Source of the DNA: Arenicellales bacterium
GTDB taxonomy: Bacteria; Pseudomonadota; Gammaproteobacteria; Arenicellales; JAJDZL01
Direction: 5' to 3'
NCBI GenBank assembly: GCA_951813075.1
Contig: OX638343.1
Span: 434,001-498,000, forward strand
DNA length: 64,000 nt
Shown: positions 1 through 8,049 of the stretch, piece by piece
How positions within the stretch are numbered: the stretch's first letter is position 1
Layout: each line of letters begins with the position of its first letter
Position numbers and translations under genes: made by a program
Notes under the pieces: generated by a model
The model's database searches: none
What the model was told of the DNA's origin: nothing
What the model saw: only the letters and a program-made list of their open reading frames with translations

Positions 1-1335
1 ATTTGGTCTCCCAACGCGCCTGCTCGACTTAACACCGCAATTGTCGATGATTGCTGCAGCGATGACTTTTGTCGTCTCGATTAGACTGTTAATCTCCACG
101 CACTCATTGTCGCCATGGAAACCGTCTCCGGCTGGTCCGTAGATTACTGGAACAACCCCACTGCCGGCATAGTGCGCAGCGTCCGATACTGCTTCGAATC
201 CTTTCACTCTGGGCTGTTTCACTTGAACTTCGGTGGCACGCTTTATAAGAGACTGGGTTAGCGGATGTTCGACCGGAGTATTCACTGGCGAGAAATAAAG
301 GTCTAACAGGTTCCAGAGTATTTTTGGCGGATTGTCACGCATCCAAGAATCAGTTGACGCAAAGTGGTGAACAAAGGACTCAAATTCCGCCTTGACATCT
401 TCAAAATTTTCGTCTGGCATGAATTTGTAGTCGAGATCAATAGTAACAACATCGGGAATCATTGCCGCGTTGCCAAGTATCGCTGGCGTGCCATCCTTAC
501 CCAGCCCAGCTCCGCCTTGAATAACGCCCGGATTGATTGTCGCCAGACCGGCCGGCATCAGCGGATGCCAATGACCTCGGCACCTGTCTGCTTCGAAATC
601 CCGAAGTGCATTCAAAAAGCGGTTTGCAAGTTCGATTGCGTTGACGCCAGGCTCAATGCGGTCTTCCGAGTGCGGTTGCGGCCAAATCGCGTTAAACCGC
701 CAGCCAGCATGAGCCTGTTTGCCGAATATGGTTACCCGGACCCAAGTCAACCCGCCTTCAGCTGGCAAGACATCGCCCCATGTCGGCTCGGCGATGATCA
801 CGTGCTTGGCAAGCCGAGTTGATTTGACTAGATCCATGGCACCGAATCCGCCTGCCTCTTCGTCGACAACGCTATGGACCGCCAGGCGACCTTCGAGTTC
901 AATCCCGGCCTCGCGAATGGCATGCGCCGCGGCAATACACGCTGCGAGGCCGCCTTTCATGTCGACTGCCCCTCGCCCCCATATACAACCTTGCTCTATT
1001 TGCGCACCAAACGGTTCTCGTTGCCAGGCAGATGAATCACCGACAGGGACGACATCAATGTGTCCACATAGAATCAGACTTTTTTCATCGGTGCCTTGCC
1101 ACTCGCCTATCACGTTGGGGCGATCGGGAAAAACCTCCCAGCTTTCAGTGGCGAAGTCGTTGTCTTCCAGCGTAGAACGCACCAAAATCTGTGCATCGGA
1201 TTCTCGATTTAATGCTTGATCAGCGTGGAATTTCGGATTGACGGTAGGAATCTGAACCAAACGCCGTGTCAATTCGACGACGTAGTCCGTCTCTCGATCA
1301 ATCTGCGCCCAAACGCTTTCGACAGGGTTCTTCAT
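1..1335 (-). CDS. M20-family metallopeptidase (ArgE/DapE/acetylornithine deacetylase-like), 3' end cut by the window
   Basis: Zinc amidohydrolase expected to remove an N-acyl group from an amino acid or small peptide in the cytoplasm. I read 445 uninterrupted codons from the ATG at 1335 down to base 1 with no stop, so only a short C-terminal tail is missing (the family is usually 380-430 residues). M20 motifs are visible in order: GHIDVVP (metal His and Asp), VDMKGG, the general-base pair in VVDEEAGG and the metal-binding IAEP. The start ATG overlaps the TGA of the upstream cysteine hydrolase (ATGA), so the two are probably translationally coupled. With the N-formylglutamate amidohydrolase two genes upstream it makes a three-amidohydrolase operon. 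The exact substrate (acetylornithine, succinyl-diaminopimelate, N-carbamoyl or N-acyl amino acid) cannot be told from sequence. Confidence 0.85.
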   Translation of the reverse strand, partial: MKNPVESVWAQIDRETDYVVELTRRLVQIPTVNPKFHADQALNRESDAQILVRSTLEDNDFATESWEVFPDRPNVIGEWQGTDEKSLILCGHIDVVPVGDSSAWQREPFGAQIEQGCIWGRGAVDMKGGLAACIAAAHAIREAGIELEGRLAVHSVVDEEAGGFGAMDLVKSTRLAKHVIIAEPTWGDVLPAEGGLTWVRVTIFGKQAHAGWRFNAIWPQPHSEDRIEPGVNAIELANRFLNALRDFEADRCRGHWHPLMPAGLATINPGVIQGGAGLGKDGTPAILGNAAMIPDVVTIDLDYKFMPDENFEDVKAEFESFVHHFASTDSWMRDNPPKILWNLLDLYFSPVNTPVEHPLTQSLIKRATEVQVKQPRVKGFEAVSDAAHYAGSGVVPVIYGPAGDGFHGDNECVEINSLIETTKVIAAAIIDNCGVKSSRRVGRPN

Positions 1336-1979
1336 TTTCTTACTCCTCGCAGTTCTTCGAGCTGTTCCTGAGTGGTTAACTGACGACAGTACCCTTTGAT
1401 CGCGGAAAGTGAACGATCGTGACGTTCCTGACTGTAGGTCGTGCAGGCATCGGTAATCAGGGTGACCAGATAGCCGAGGTCACATGCATCGCGAACCGCG
1501 CTTTCCACACACTGATCGGTTACGAGTCCGCTGATGACGACCTGGCGCACCCCGAGATTACGCAGAATGTAATCAATGTTGGTGGAGATAAAGACCGACG
1601 ATGAGGTTTTCGGCAACCAGATCTCGTCTTCATCCGGCTGAAGTTGGTCGATTACACGACCGTCCCACGATCCCTTGGGATTGTGAAACCCAGTAATCTT
1701 GTAATCGAGACTGCGATCACGTCCGTCTTTTGTCAGACTTTCAATTGTCGTATATATAACCTCGATTCCAGCGTGTCGAAAAGATTTTTGCAGAATCTGC
1801 ATATTGGGAATGACTTGGTTTTCGAGACGATCGAAAAAATATCGATACTTTTTGTCAAAATTTGACTGTGATAGGTCTCTATACTCCGCTCCGTCGCGAT
1901 GGGCATTGAAATTCTGCACATCGATGAATAACAATACTGAACTGTCAGATGAGAGTGCAACATCCCTGGTCAAATTCAT
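1332..1979 (-). CDS. Isochorismatase-like cysteine hydrolase
   Basis: A 215-residue protein of the isochorismatase/nicotinamidase/N-carbamoylsarcosine amidase superfamily. The expected triad is visible: Asp20 in LLFIDVQN, Lys124 in WLPKTSSS and the nucleophile Cys157 in GLVTDQCVES, with the usual cis-peptide region before the cysteine. The start is well supported by a strong AGGAGG Shine-Dalgarno just upstream of the ATG at 1979. The gene overlaps its upstream and downstream neighbours by ATGA junctions. Members cleave amide or carbamoyl bonds of small molecules. Given the M20 and N-formylglutamate enzymes alongside, a role releasing ammonia or an amino acid from an N-substituted amino acid is likely. 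The exact substrate is not determined; N-carbamoylsarcosine is only one possibility. Confidence 0.85.
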   Translation of the reverse strand: MNLTRDVALSSDSSVLLFIDVQNFNAHRDGAEYRDLSQSNFDKKYRYFFDRLENQVIPNMQILQKSFRHAGIEVIYTTIESLTKDGRDRSLDYKITGFHNPKGSWDGRVIDQLQPDEDEIWLPKTSSSVFISTNIDYILRNLGVRQVVISGLVTDQCVESAVRDACDLGYLVTLITDACTTYSQERHDRSLSAIKGYCRQLTTQEQLEELRGVRK

Positions 1980-2758
1980 CGGTCCTCCTTTTCAAGAAAT
2001 TGGCCGATGGCTCGAGAGAGCAATAAAGCCCAAGATCGACACGATTCGTCGGAATAGAGATGATCGTTGCGGATTTCGATCAAGCTGTGTGCCAAACCTC
2101 GTCGCTCACCATGATATGGAACAAACCAATCGGTGCTGTCCGTGATGACATATGGCTCGTTCATGCCTATCGTGGGTGTGGGATCAAAACGCCTTACGGC
2201 GTCAGCTAACGCTTGGGATGTCGCAGCATCTTTACGAAAAAGAAAGGCCAGATCCCAAGGTCGCTGTTCGCTATTGAGGAGCGGAGTGAAACTGTGAATC
2301 GAAAAAACGCCGATTCGGCGATGTCGATCCAGAATCTCTGAAATTGATTCGTGAAACGGAAGGTATATCTCTTCAATACGTTGCTTTCGATCTTGAAATT
2401 CAAGGTTGCAATTGCCAGGAATCTCGATACCTCCGCTTCTGTCGGGAATAGCGTCTTCGGCATCCACCGGCCGGTTACAGTCGATAACAAGCCGGCTGTA
2501 GGGTTGCATAACGAGAGGAGCATTAAGAAATTCAGCCATTTGCATGGCAACCTGCTTCGCACCAATGTCATAAGCGATATGCCGTTGCATATCTGCTTTT
2601 GATATTCCGAGATCTCCAAGATCCATAGGTATTGACTGTCCAGCATGTTCGCAGACCAGAACAATTGGGCACTTGCTGAATTCGTTAATCAATTCCAACG
2701 GGCGGGGATCACCCTCCCACAGTAAAGTTTTCGTTTGTATTTCTGCGTTTAATGGCAT
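1976..2758 (-). CDS. N-formylglutamate amidohydrolase family protein (HutG-like)
   Basis: About 260 residues from the ATG at 2758; an upstream in-frame ATG at 2791 would add 11 residues that do not look family-like. The family hydrolyses N-formyl-L-glutamate to glutamate and formate in histidine degradation, or related N-acyl amino acids. Recognisable features are the early LVCEHAG segment, RHIAYDIGA, the SIHSFTP metal/substrate segment and IEIRNDHL near the C-terminus. It is the first gene of a minus-strand operon with the cysteine hydrolase and M20 peptidase. It is divergent from an RpiR regulator, which probably controls both directions. No other hut gene is present, so classical histidine degradation is not shown and the true substrate may differ. 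Confidence 0.85.
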   Translation of the reverse strand: MPLNAEIQTKTLLWEGDPRPLELINEFSKCPIVLVCEHAGQSIPMDLGDLGISKADMQRHIAYDIGAKQVAMQMAEFLNAPLVMQPYSRLVIDCNRPVDAEDAIPDRSGGIEIPGNCNLEFQDRKQRIEEIYLPFHESISEILDRHRRIGVFSIHSFTPLLNSEQRPWDLAFLFRKDAATSQALADAVRRFDPTPTIGMNEPYVITDSTDWFVPYHGERRGLAHSLIEIRNDHLYSDESCRSWALLLSRAIGQFLEKEDR

Positions 2759-3087
2759 CCCAAGCAATCGGTAAAATCGATAAATCCACACAAAATTTAT
2801 TTAATAATATTATCATAATTAAGAATAAATAACAAATTGATTAAAATATTTCATATATTAAAATTGAAAAACTACAGGTAAAGGAAACTCACTTAAAATA
2901 CACGTACAAGACGCGCCGGAGTTTTCGTGTTGCGAAATTAGTGAGTTGGCTACATTGCTGACTATCATTTGCATTCAATACAAGAGCCGAACATTCGTCA
3001 GATGCCATCAGTTGAAATTGATATCGTTGGAGAATTGATCGATCAGATCTGTGAAAATTCGGATCGTTCAAACTGGATTTTTTCTAG
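2759..3087. other. AT-rich divergent intergenic region
   Basis: No convincing gene. About 2780-2880 is strikingly A+T rich with overlapping TATATT/TTAAAAT-like hexamers on both strands, as expected for divergent promoters serving the amidohydrolase operon (minus) and the RpiR gene (plus). No single promoter can be chosen by eye. A 60-codon minus-strand frame at 2889-3071 has no family resemblance and was not called. Confidence 0.45.
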
Positions 3088-3117
3088 ATTTGACCAAAGT
3101 GGCTGGTCTTGTCAAAT
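3088..3117. promoter_or_regulatory. Palindromic candidate operator upstream of the RpiR-family regulator
   Basis: ATTTGAC (3088-3094) and GTCAAAT (3111-3117) form a 7-bp inverted repeat with a 16-bp centre. Inside it is a nested GACCA (3092-3096) / TGGTC (3104-3108) repeat with a 7-bp spacer. It ends 39 bp before the likely start codon of the regulator, a typical place for an autoregulatory operator of a dimeric HTH protein. Binding by this regulator is inference. Confidence 0.45.
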
Positions 3118-3156
3118 ACTAGCCAATTCAGTTCAATTCTGAAATTTTGCTTCGAG

Positions 3157-3996
3157 ATGCCTGTGATTTTGAGTCTGCAAATTAATGAGAAGTCGAAAGA
3201 CTTTACGACAGCAGAGCGTAAGATCGCAGCTGTGCTTTTGTCTGACTATCCGTTCGCGGGTCTTGAAACAATCCATGTGCTGGCGGAAAGAGCGCATGTT
3301 TCAGCGCCGACCATTACTCGATTTGTACAGAAATTCAACTGTAACGGCTACCAGGAATTTCAACGGTGTCTAATATCTGAACTCAAGGAAGGACAGCAAT
3401 CTCCGATCGATCTTCGCCGCCGTTCGATGCCCGTTGATGACGGATTCCTGCAGACATTTTTAAAACGCTCATCGGAGGTTTGCATGCGGGTTGGCGAGGG
3501 TGTTACCGATGATCAGTTCAAGCGGATCAGCGGCATGCTGGCAGATAGAAAGCGAAACAATTACCATATAGGAGGACGAATCTCTGACGCAATTTCACAG
3601 TACCTGTCCCGTCATCTGAGGCAAATCAGAAATCACGTCTATCATCTGCCGTCCGATCCCGAAGTTTGGCCAGAATATTTACTGCGTATTCGAAGCCGAG
3701 ATATTGTCGTGATGTTAGACTTTCGGCGCTACGAGCCCCGACTGTTGGCTTTAGCCGAAAGAGCTGAAGACGAGTGCGGCGCACAGATTATTTTGATTAC
3801 CGATAAGTGGCTTTCGCCAATCGCACGCCATGCAAAAGAGGTCATCGCTTTGCCAATTGAATCAGGCACCGCCTGGGACACTTATTGCGGAGCCCTTGGC
3901 TTAATAGAAGCTTTGATCACTCATATTGCCGAGCAAGATTGGGAAGCTACTCAACAGCGTATCGGCAACTGGGACAAATTGCGCTTGAATTACTAG
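3157..3996 (+). CDS. RpiR/MurR-family transcriptional regulator (HTH_6 + SIS)
   Basis: About 279 residues from the ATG at 3157. A TTG at 3109 would add 16 residues that lie over the candidate operator. The N-terminus carries the RpiR helix-turn-helix: FTTAERKIAAVLLSDYPF followed by LAERAHVSAPTITRFVQKF at about residues 30-65. A SIS-type ligand domain follows (YHIGGRISDAISQYLSRHL at about 125-150, then the later IILITDKWLSPIARHA segment). RpiR proteins sense phosphosugars or small metabolites and often control divergent catabolic operons. The stop is 3 bp from the glutamine synthetase-like start, so it is transcribed with glutamine synthetase and ornithine cyclodeaminase genes. The ligand is unknown; an amino acid or derivative is likely from context. 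Confidence 0.85.
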   Translation: MPVILSLQINEKSKDFTTAERKIAAVLLSDYPFAGLETIHVLAERAHVSAPTITRFVQKFNCNGYQEFQRCLISELKEGQQSPIDLRRRSMPVDDGFLQTFLKRSSEVCMRVGEGVTDDQFKRISGMLADRKRNNYHIGGRISDAISQYLSRHLRQIRNHVYHLPSDPEVWPEYLLRIRSRDIVVMLDFRRYEPRLLALAERAEDECGAQIILITDKWLSPIARHAKEVIALPIESGTAWDTYCGALGLIEALITHIAEQDWEATQQRIGNWDKLRLNY

Positions 3997-3999
3997 GCA

Positions 4000-5313
4000 A
4001 TGAAACTCGAACCTCTGATTATCGCCGCTACCAGTGACATCGCTGGCAAATTTCGTGGAAAGGCATTTCCGGTACGTCAATTTGAAAAGCGGTTAAATCG
4101 CGGCATAGGCTGGACTCCGACCAATGTGCAAATCACCTGCTTTGATTCAATTGCTGAAAGTCCCTATGGCGCACTGGGTGATTTAGTTTTGATTCCAGAC
4201 CCAGAAACTCCGGTCGAAGTTGAATTTGATGATGGGTTACCAGCGGAGCGATTTGTTTTAGGAGATATCCATGAAACTGACGGAACACCTTGGGAATGCT
4301 GTACTCGCTCACTCTTGAAATCCGCGCTGGACCGAATTCAAGAGGTCGCTGGTTTAAAAATATTCGGCGCTTTTGAGCACGAGTTCCATTTCGTCACCGG
4401 GAAATGTCCGCTTGGCAGTGCTTACACAACGGCTGGATTTCGTGCTGAACGTCAATTCGGAGAAGTGCTTGTTTCTGCGATTGAGCAAGCAAAACTTGTA
4501 CCAGACACGTTCATGAAAGAATATGGCGTCAATCAGTATGAAGTCACTGTTGGACCTGCATCGGGTGTTAGGATCGCTGACCATGCAACAATTCTTCGTG
4601 AGCTCGTTCACATCGTCGCGGAACGCTTGCAACTAAATGCGAGTTTCACGCCGTTGCGAAATCCTGAAAGCGTAGGCAACGGTGTTCATATTCACATGAG
4701 CATCCGCAACGATGTGGGTATGCCGGTGACTTATGACCCAACCAGCACACACGGGCTCAGCCCGATTGCTGGACAGTTCGTAGCTGGTGTATTGAAGTAT
4801 CTTGATCGAATTGTCGCTCTAACCGCACCAAGTGTTGTCTCTTACAAAAGGCTGACACCGCATCGCTGGAGTTCGTCATTTAACAATTTAGGATATCGCG
4901 ACCGCGAAGCTTCGGTGCGAATTTGTCCAGTATCCGATCTAAGCGATATCGCAAAATCCGAGCAGTTCAATTTCGAATTTCGCGCCGCCGACGCTGCTGC
5001 CAGCCCATATCTTGCACTTGCGGCAATTGTTCATGCCGGTGCGCAGGGAATTGAAGAGGGTCTTGATTGTCCAGACGTCACCGAAGAGGATTTGTCTTTG
5101 CTATCGCCAAATGATCTTGTAGCTCGTGGACTCACCCGTTTGCCACAATCGCTTGAATCGGCGCTTGCGAACTTTGAAAAAGACAAGATCGTAACCGGGT
5201 GGTTCCCGCAGGACTTTGCCACCATCTATGTCAAGCATAAACAAGGCGAAATCGCTTATCTGGCAGACAGCACTGAGGCCGAAATCTACGACGCTTACGA
5301 AGCGGTCTATTGA
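4000..5313 (+). CDS. Glutamine synthetase family protein (glutamate-amine ligase-like)
   Basis: A 437-residue member of the glutamine synthetase superfamily, ATP-dependent ligases joining glutamate (or a relative) to ammonia or an amine. Visible catalytic motifs are EHEFHF (metal Glu), EYGVNQYEVTVGP (second metal Glu pair), GNGVHIHMS (metal His) and the arginine region PHRWSSSFNN...DREASVRICP. The N-terminal beta-grasp part is short and the protein is nearer the GlnA-like catabolic branch (gamma-glutamylamine synthetase type) than housekeeping GlnA, which is near 470 residues. It lies between an RpiR regulator and ornithine cyclodeaminase. A role in assimilating the ammonia released by the neighbouring amidohydrolases, or in gamma-glutamylating an amine substrate, is inferred; sequence alone does not decide. 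Confidence 0.85.
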   Translation: MKLEPLIIAATSDIAGKFRGKAFPVRQFEKRLNRGIGWTPTNVQITCFDSIAESPYGALGDLVLIPDPETPVEVEFDDGLPAERFVLGDIHETDGTPWECCTRSLLKSALDRIQEVAGLKIFGAFEHEFHFVTGKCPLGSAYTTAGFRAERQFGEVLVSAIEQAKLVPDTFMKEYGVNQYEVTVGPASGVRIADHATILRELVHIVAERLQLNASFTPLRNPESVGNGVHIHMSIRNDVGMPVTYDPTSTHGLSPIAGQFVAGVLKYLDRIVALTAPSVVSYKRLTPHRWSSSFNNLGYRDREASVRICPVSDLSDIAKSEQFNFEFRAADAAASPYLALAAIVHAGAQGIEEGLDCPDVTEEDLSLLSPNDLVARGLTRLPQSLESALANFEKDKIVTGWFPQDFATIYVKHKQGEIAYLADSTEAEIYDAYEAVY

Positions 5314-5332
5314 TCCGCACAGACAAATTCGA

Positions 5333-6397
5333 ATGGTGAAGACTCATCAGTTGCAACCAGTTCCTTCGGAGCTTGCAATGGTTCCGTTCGTGAGCGTTGA
5401 CAATATGATGCAAATTGTTAATGCTCTCGGTATGGAAGCAACCTTGTTCGAACTCGCTTCGTACATTGAGGAAGATTTTCGCCGATGGGAGCAATTTGAC
5501 AAGATTCCTCGTATCGCCAGTCATTCAGAAGATGGAGTCATTGAGTTGATGCCAACATGCGATGGCACGATTTACGGTTTCAAGTATGTCAACGGACATC
5601 CCAAAAACGCAAGCAGAGGCTATCAAACCGTCACCGCGTTTGGTTTGCTCGCAGAATTGTCGAGCGGCTATCCGGTTTTGTTATCTGAAATGACTATTCT
5701 GACCGCGTTGCGCACTGCGGCGACATCGGCGATGGCAGCGAAATATCTAGCACCGAAGGGATCAAATACTATGGCAATCATCGGCAATGGTGCACAATGC
5801 GAATTTCAGGTGTTGGCATTTAAGACGGTACTAGGGATAGATACGGTTAGGCTCTATGATGTGGATGTTGCTGTCACCGCGAAAGCAATCCGCAATCTTG
5901 CCGACCGCGATGTTCACGTCATATCTTGTAATTCATCTCGGGAAGCGATTGCCGGAGCGCAAATTATCACTACATGTAGCGCCAGCAAGCAAAACGCCCT
6001 CATATTGACCGACGACATGGTCAGTGATGGAGTCCATATCAACGCAATCGGAGGCGATTGTCCCGGTAAAACCGAGTTGCAGCGCGATATCCTGTTGCGA
6101 TCCGACATATTTGTCGAATTCGCTCCTCAAACTCGGATTGAAGGGGAAATCCAGCAATTGGACGAAGATCATGTCGTAACCGAGATCTGGCAGGTGATTG
6201 ATGGCAGCATTGAGGGTCGAAATTCCGACGATCAGATCACACTGTTTGACAGTGTCGGATTTGCAATCGAAGATTTTTCTGTATTGCGCTTTATTCGTAG
6301 CCAACTTTCGGATACAGGACAATATGCCAACTTGGATATGCTTGCAGATCCCGACGATCCACGTGACCTGTTCGGCATGATTATGCGTTCTGCATAG
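5333..6397 (+). CDS. ocd: Ornithine cyclodeaminase
   Basis: Converts L-ornithine to L-proline and ammonia with bound NAD+. From the ATG at 5333 the protein is 354 residues, the usual size. A longer frame opening at 5216 overlaps the glutamine synthetase-like gene by about 100 bp and is less likely. Family hallmarks are the Rossmann segment IGNGAQCEFQVLAFK, the signature GGDCPGKTEL and the later RIEGEIQQL. The GGDCPGKTEL stretch is typical of true ornithine cyclodeaminase rather than mu-crystallin or alanine dehydrogenase relatives. It follows the glutamine synthetase-like gene by 19 bp and fits amino acid catabolism ending at proline/glutamate. Its last 166 bp are antisense to the 3' end of a lipoprotein gene. 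Confidence 0.9.
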   Translation: MVKTHQLQPVPSELAMVPFVSVDNMMQIVNALGMEATLFELASYIEEDFRRWEQFDKIPRIASHSEDGVIELMPTCDGTIYGFKYVNGHPKNASRGYQTVTAFGLLAELSSGYPVLLSEMTILTALRTAATSAMAAKYLAPKGSNTMAIIGNGAQCEFQVLAFKTVLGIDTVRLYDVDVAVTAKAIRNLADRDVHVISCNSSREAIAGAQIITTCSASKQNALILTDDMVSDGVHINAIGGDCPGKTELQRDILLRSDIFVEFAPQTRIEGEIQQLDEDHVVTEIWQVIDGSIEGRNSDDQITLFDSVGFAIEDFSVLRFIRSQLSDTGQYANLDMLADPDDPRDLFGMIMRSA

Positions 6398-6798
6398 ACA
6401 AGCGGTCTAGCGACAACAAACAAGTGGATGGGGTGCTGGAGCGGTTCGATGTGAAAGTTATAGAAGCTTCCTGTACCGTCGGCAGAGATAACGAAAGCGC
6501 AATCGTATGCTCCATCTTTTTTGAGACACCAATCCCATCGGAGTTCGACTCCCTGCACCTTAAACTCTGCAACCTCGGTTGTACCCGCGAAAGTTACCAT
6601 TCCAGTTCCTAGGTTGAAATCACCGGACAGAGTGATTGGACAATCGAAATAGCAGTGTTGGACGTAATCCCCACACTTCCACCGCTGGATATCGGTGGAC
6701 ATGTGAACAGTCGTGTTTGTCACACATCCCGATAAGGCCGCTATACCTACCACAGCGGCGACGGTTTCAATTAGGAACTTCATCAATTTCTTTGCCAT
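6232..6798 (-). CDS. Small predicted lipoprotein of unknown function
   Basis: 188 residues with a clear type II signal peptide: MAKKLMKF, a hydrophobic stretch, then the lipobox ALSGC with Cys25 as the lipidated residue. The mature part has several cysteines (C42, C49, C53, C91, C100) and beta-rich alternating segments. No family is recognised. The ATG at 6798 is preceded by an AGGGAA-like ribosome site; a second ATG at 6783 is possible. The final 55 or so residues are read antisense through the end of ornithine cyclodeaminase, and their low-complexity S/R-rich make-up suggests a run-on tail after loss of an earlier stop. It is the only gene between two catabolic blocks and its role is unknown. 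Confidence 0.6.
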   Translation of the reverse strand: MAKKLMKFLIETVAAVVGIAALSGCVTNTTVHMSTDIQRWKCGDYVQHCYFDCPITLSGDFNLGTGMVTFAGTTEVAEFKVQGVELRWDWCLKKDGAYDCAFVISADGTGSFYNFHIEPLQHPIHLFVVARPLVYAERIIMPNRSRGSSGSASISKLAYCPVSESWLRIKRNTEKSSIANPTLSNSVI

Positions 6799-7130
6799 CG
6801 GAATTCCCTGACTTCTGAATCAGGGCAATATAACCCGAGTGCTGTAAATCAATCACTGTCGAATTGAATCAAACACATAACTGAATCGACTAAGCCATTT
6901 TTGCGGTTTTCAGCTGTGATTTGGAATCGGTAAGTTTGGGTGCGCCGCTTTTGACGATAGATTGAGTAACCTAGACACACGTTGACTTGATGCGTAAGTC
7001 TATTAGTATGTCTTGGGTTGTTAGAAGTACTTTGTATTCGATTTGGAGTGCTCCTTTTCATTCTTTAACCTTTTCACACTTCGGTGCCTGTAATACTGTA
7101 CAAATTGTATTGACCGAGCTCAGTGGTGTT
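6799..7130. other. Intergenic region without a recognised gene
   Basis: Upstream of the lipoprotein gene (minus) and the corrinoid protein gene (plus). No tRNA, small RNA or protein family is recognised. A short repeat AATAC (7092-7096) / GTATT (7107-7111) lies near the right end. The cobalamin-riboswitch B12 box that might be expected ahead of a corrinoid gene was looked for and not seen. Confidence 0.4.
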
Positions 7131-7162
7131 TACAGTCCCACTCAAGAGCCTTAAGGACTGTA
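7131..7162. promoter_or_regulatory. Inverted repeat upstream of the corrinoid methyl-transfer operon
   Basis: TACAGTCC (7131-7138) and GGACTGTA (7155-7162) are perfect 8-bp complements with a 16-nt spacer that itself contains CTC-AA-GAG. It sits immediately upstream of the candidate -35 element at 7175. No T-run follows, so an operator or an RNA structure is more likely than a terminator. Confidence 0.45.
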
Positions 7163-7174
7163 GAAAATCTTGAC

Positions 7175-7201
7175 TTGACTTTATGAAATTCAGAGTAAAA
7201 T
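7175..7201 (+). promoter_or_regulatory. Candidate sigma70 promoter of the corrinoid operon
   Basis: TTGACT (7175-7180; another copy at 7170-7175) followed after 15 bp by TAAAAT (7196-7201). Spacing is 15 or 20 bp depending on the copy chosen, so neither is optimal. It is followed by a roughly 90-nt leader before the ATG at 7297. Confidence 0.4.
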
Positions 7202-7296
7202 ACGCCGAATTCTTTTGATCTATTTGGATTAGAATTCTGTTGTTTCATTAGGATTAGTTTTATCCACAATCTCCACGCGTAAAAGGTCTGTGTGTT

Positions 7297-7989
7297 ATGG
7301 AAAACATAGATGAAATTGATCTTTCAGCATTGTCTGACGATGAACTGGTTGAACAGATGCATGATGATCTGTATGACGGATTGAAAGAGGAAATTGAAGA
7401 GGGAACTCACATCTTGTTGGACAGGGGTTGGGAGCCTTATGCAGTGCTCCAGGATGCCCTTGTTGAAGGGATGCGAATTGTTGGAATCGACTTCCGAGAT
7501 GGAATACTTTTCGTACCGGAAGTTCTCATGTCAGCGAACGCAATGAAAGGAGGGATGGCAATCCTTCGTCCACTTCTTGCGGAAACTGGTGCGCCTACCG
7601 TTGGTAAAATGGTGATCGGTACTGTCAAGGGTGACATCCACGACATCGGTAAAAATCTAGTCGCGATGATGCTTGAAGGTGCAGGATTTGAAGTCATCAA
7701 TCTAGGGATAAATAATCCCGTGGAAAACTACCTTAACGCTCTCGAGGAACACAAGCCGGAACTTTTGGGAATGTCGGCCTTGCTGACTACGACGATGCCA
7801 TATATGAAAGTTGTCATTGACACTTTAGTTGAGCAGAGTATCAGGGATGACTATATAGTAGTTGTTGGTGGCGCCCCCTTGAATGAGGAATTTGGAAACG
7901 CAATCGGCGCGGACGCCTACTGTCGTGACGCAGCTGTTGCTGTCGAAACCTGCAAGGAATTGGTAGCCGAAATGCGAGCAGCAAATTGA
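7297..7989 (+). CDS. Corrinoid (B12-binding) methyl-carrier protein, MtgC/MttC type
   Basis: A 230-residue methyl carrier for cobalamin-dependent methyl transfer. It has a four-helix cap domain (about residues 15-95, ending in FVPEVLMSANAMKGG) and a Rossmann B12 domain (about 100-228). That domain carries the base-off signature GDIHDIGKNLV, where His115 is the cobalt ligand, plus the SALLTTTMPYMK and VVGGAPLNEEF loops that hold the nucleotide tail. Such proteins receive a methyl group from a substrate-specific methyltransferase and pass it to tetrahydrofolate. Here the next genes are the pterin methyltransferase and the reductive activator. No MttB/MtgB-type first methyltransferase is in the window, so the donor is unknown (glycine betaine or a methylamine are family precedents). 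Confidence 0.9.
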   Translation: MENIDEIDLSALSDDELVEQMHDDLYDGLKEEIEEGTHILLDRGWEPYAVLQDALVEGMRIVGIDFRDGILFVPEVLMSANAMKGGMAILRPLLAETGAPTVGKMVIGTVKGDIHDIGKNLVAMMLEGAGFEVINLGINNPVENYLNALEEHKPELLGMSALLTTTMPYMKVVIDTLVEQSIRDDYIVVVGGAPLNEEFGNAIGADAYCRDAAVAVETCKELVAEMRAAN

Positions 7990-8049
7990 TCCAACAATCC
8001 TATCTTTAAATTCACAACCCTTCCATTCCACCAACCTTTTAACTGATTT

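Noticed and set aside
719..1219. Plus-strand open frames opposite the M20 peptidase
   Set aside because: The minus strand carries an uninterrupted M20 protein with catalytic motifs; the plus frames are Pro/Ser-rich artefacts.
2206..2664. Long minus-strand frame inside the N-formylglutamate amidohydrolase gene
   Set aside because: It is an out-of-frame shadow; the main frame has clear family motifs.
6849..7061. 70-codon minus-strand frame as a gene
   Set aside because: No ribosome site, no domain, and basic/Asn-rich composition typical of A+T-rich non-coding DNA.
6990..7130. Possible cobalamin riboswitch before the corrinoid operon (a GGTGCC string near 7083)
   Set aside because: The B12 box and the conserved GGGAA/GCCCCCGC-type core segments of cobalamin riboswitches are not present.
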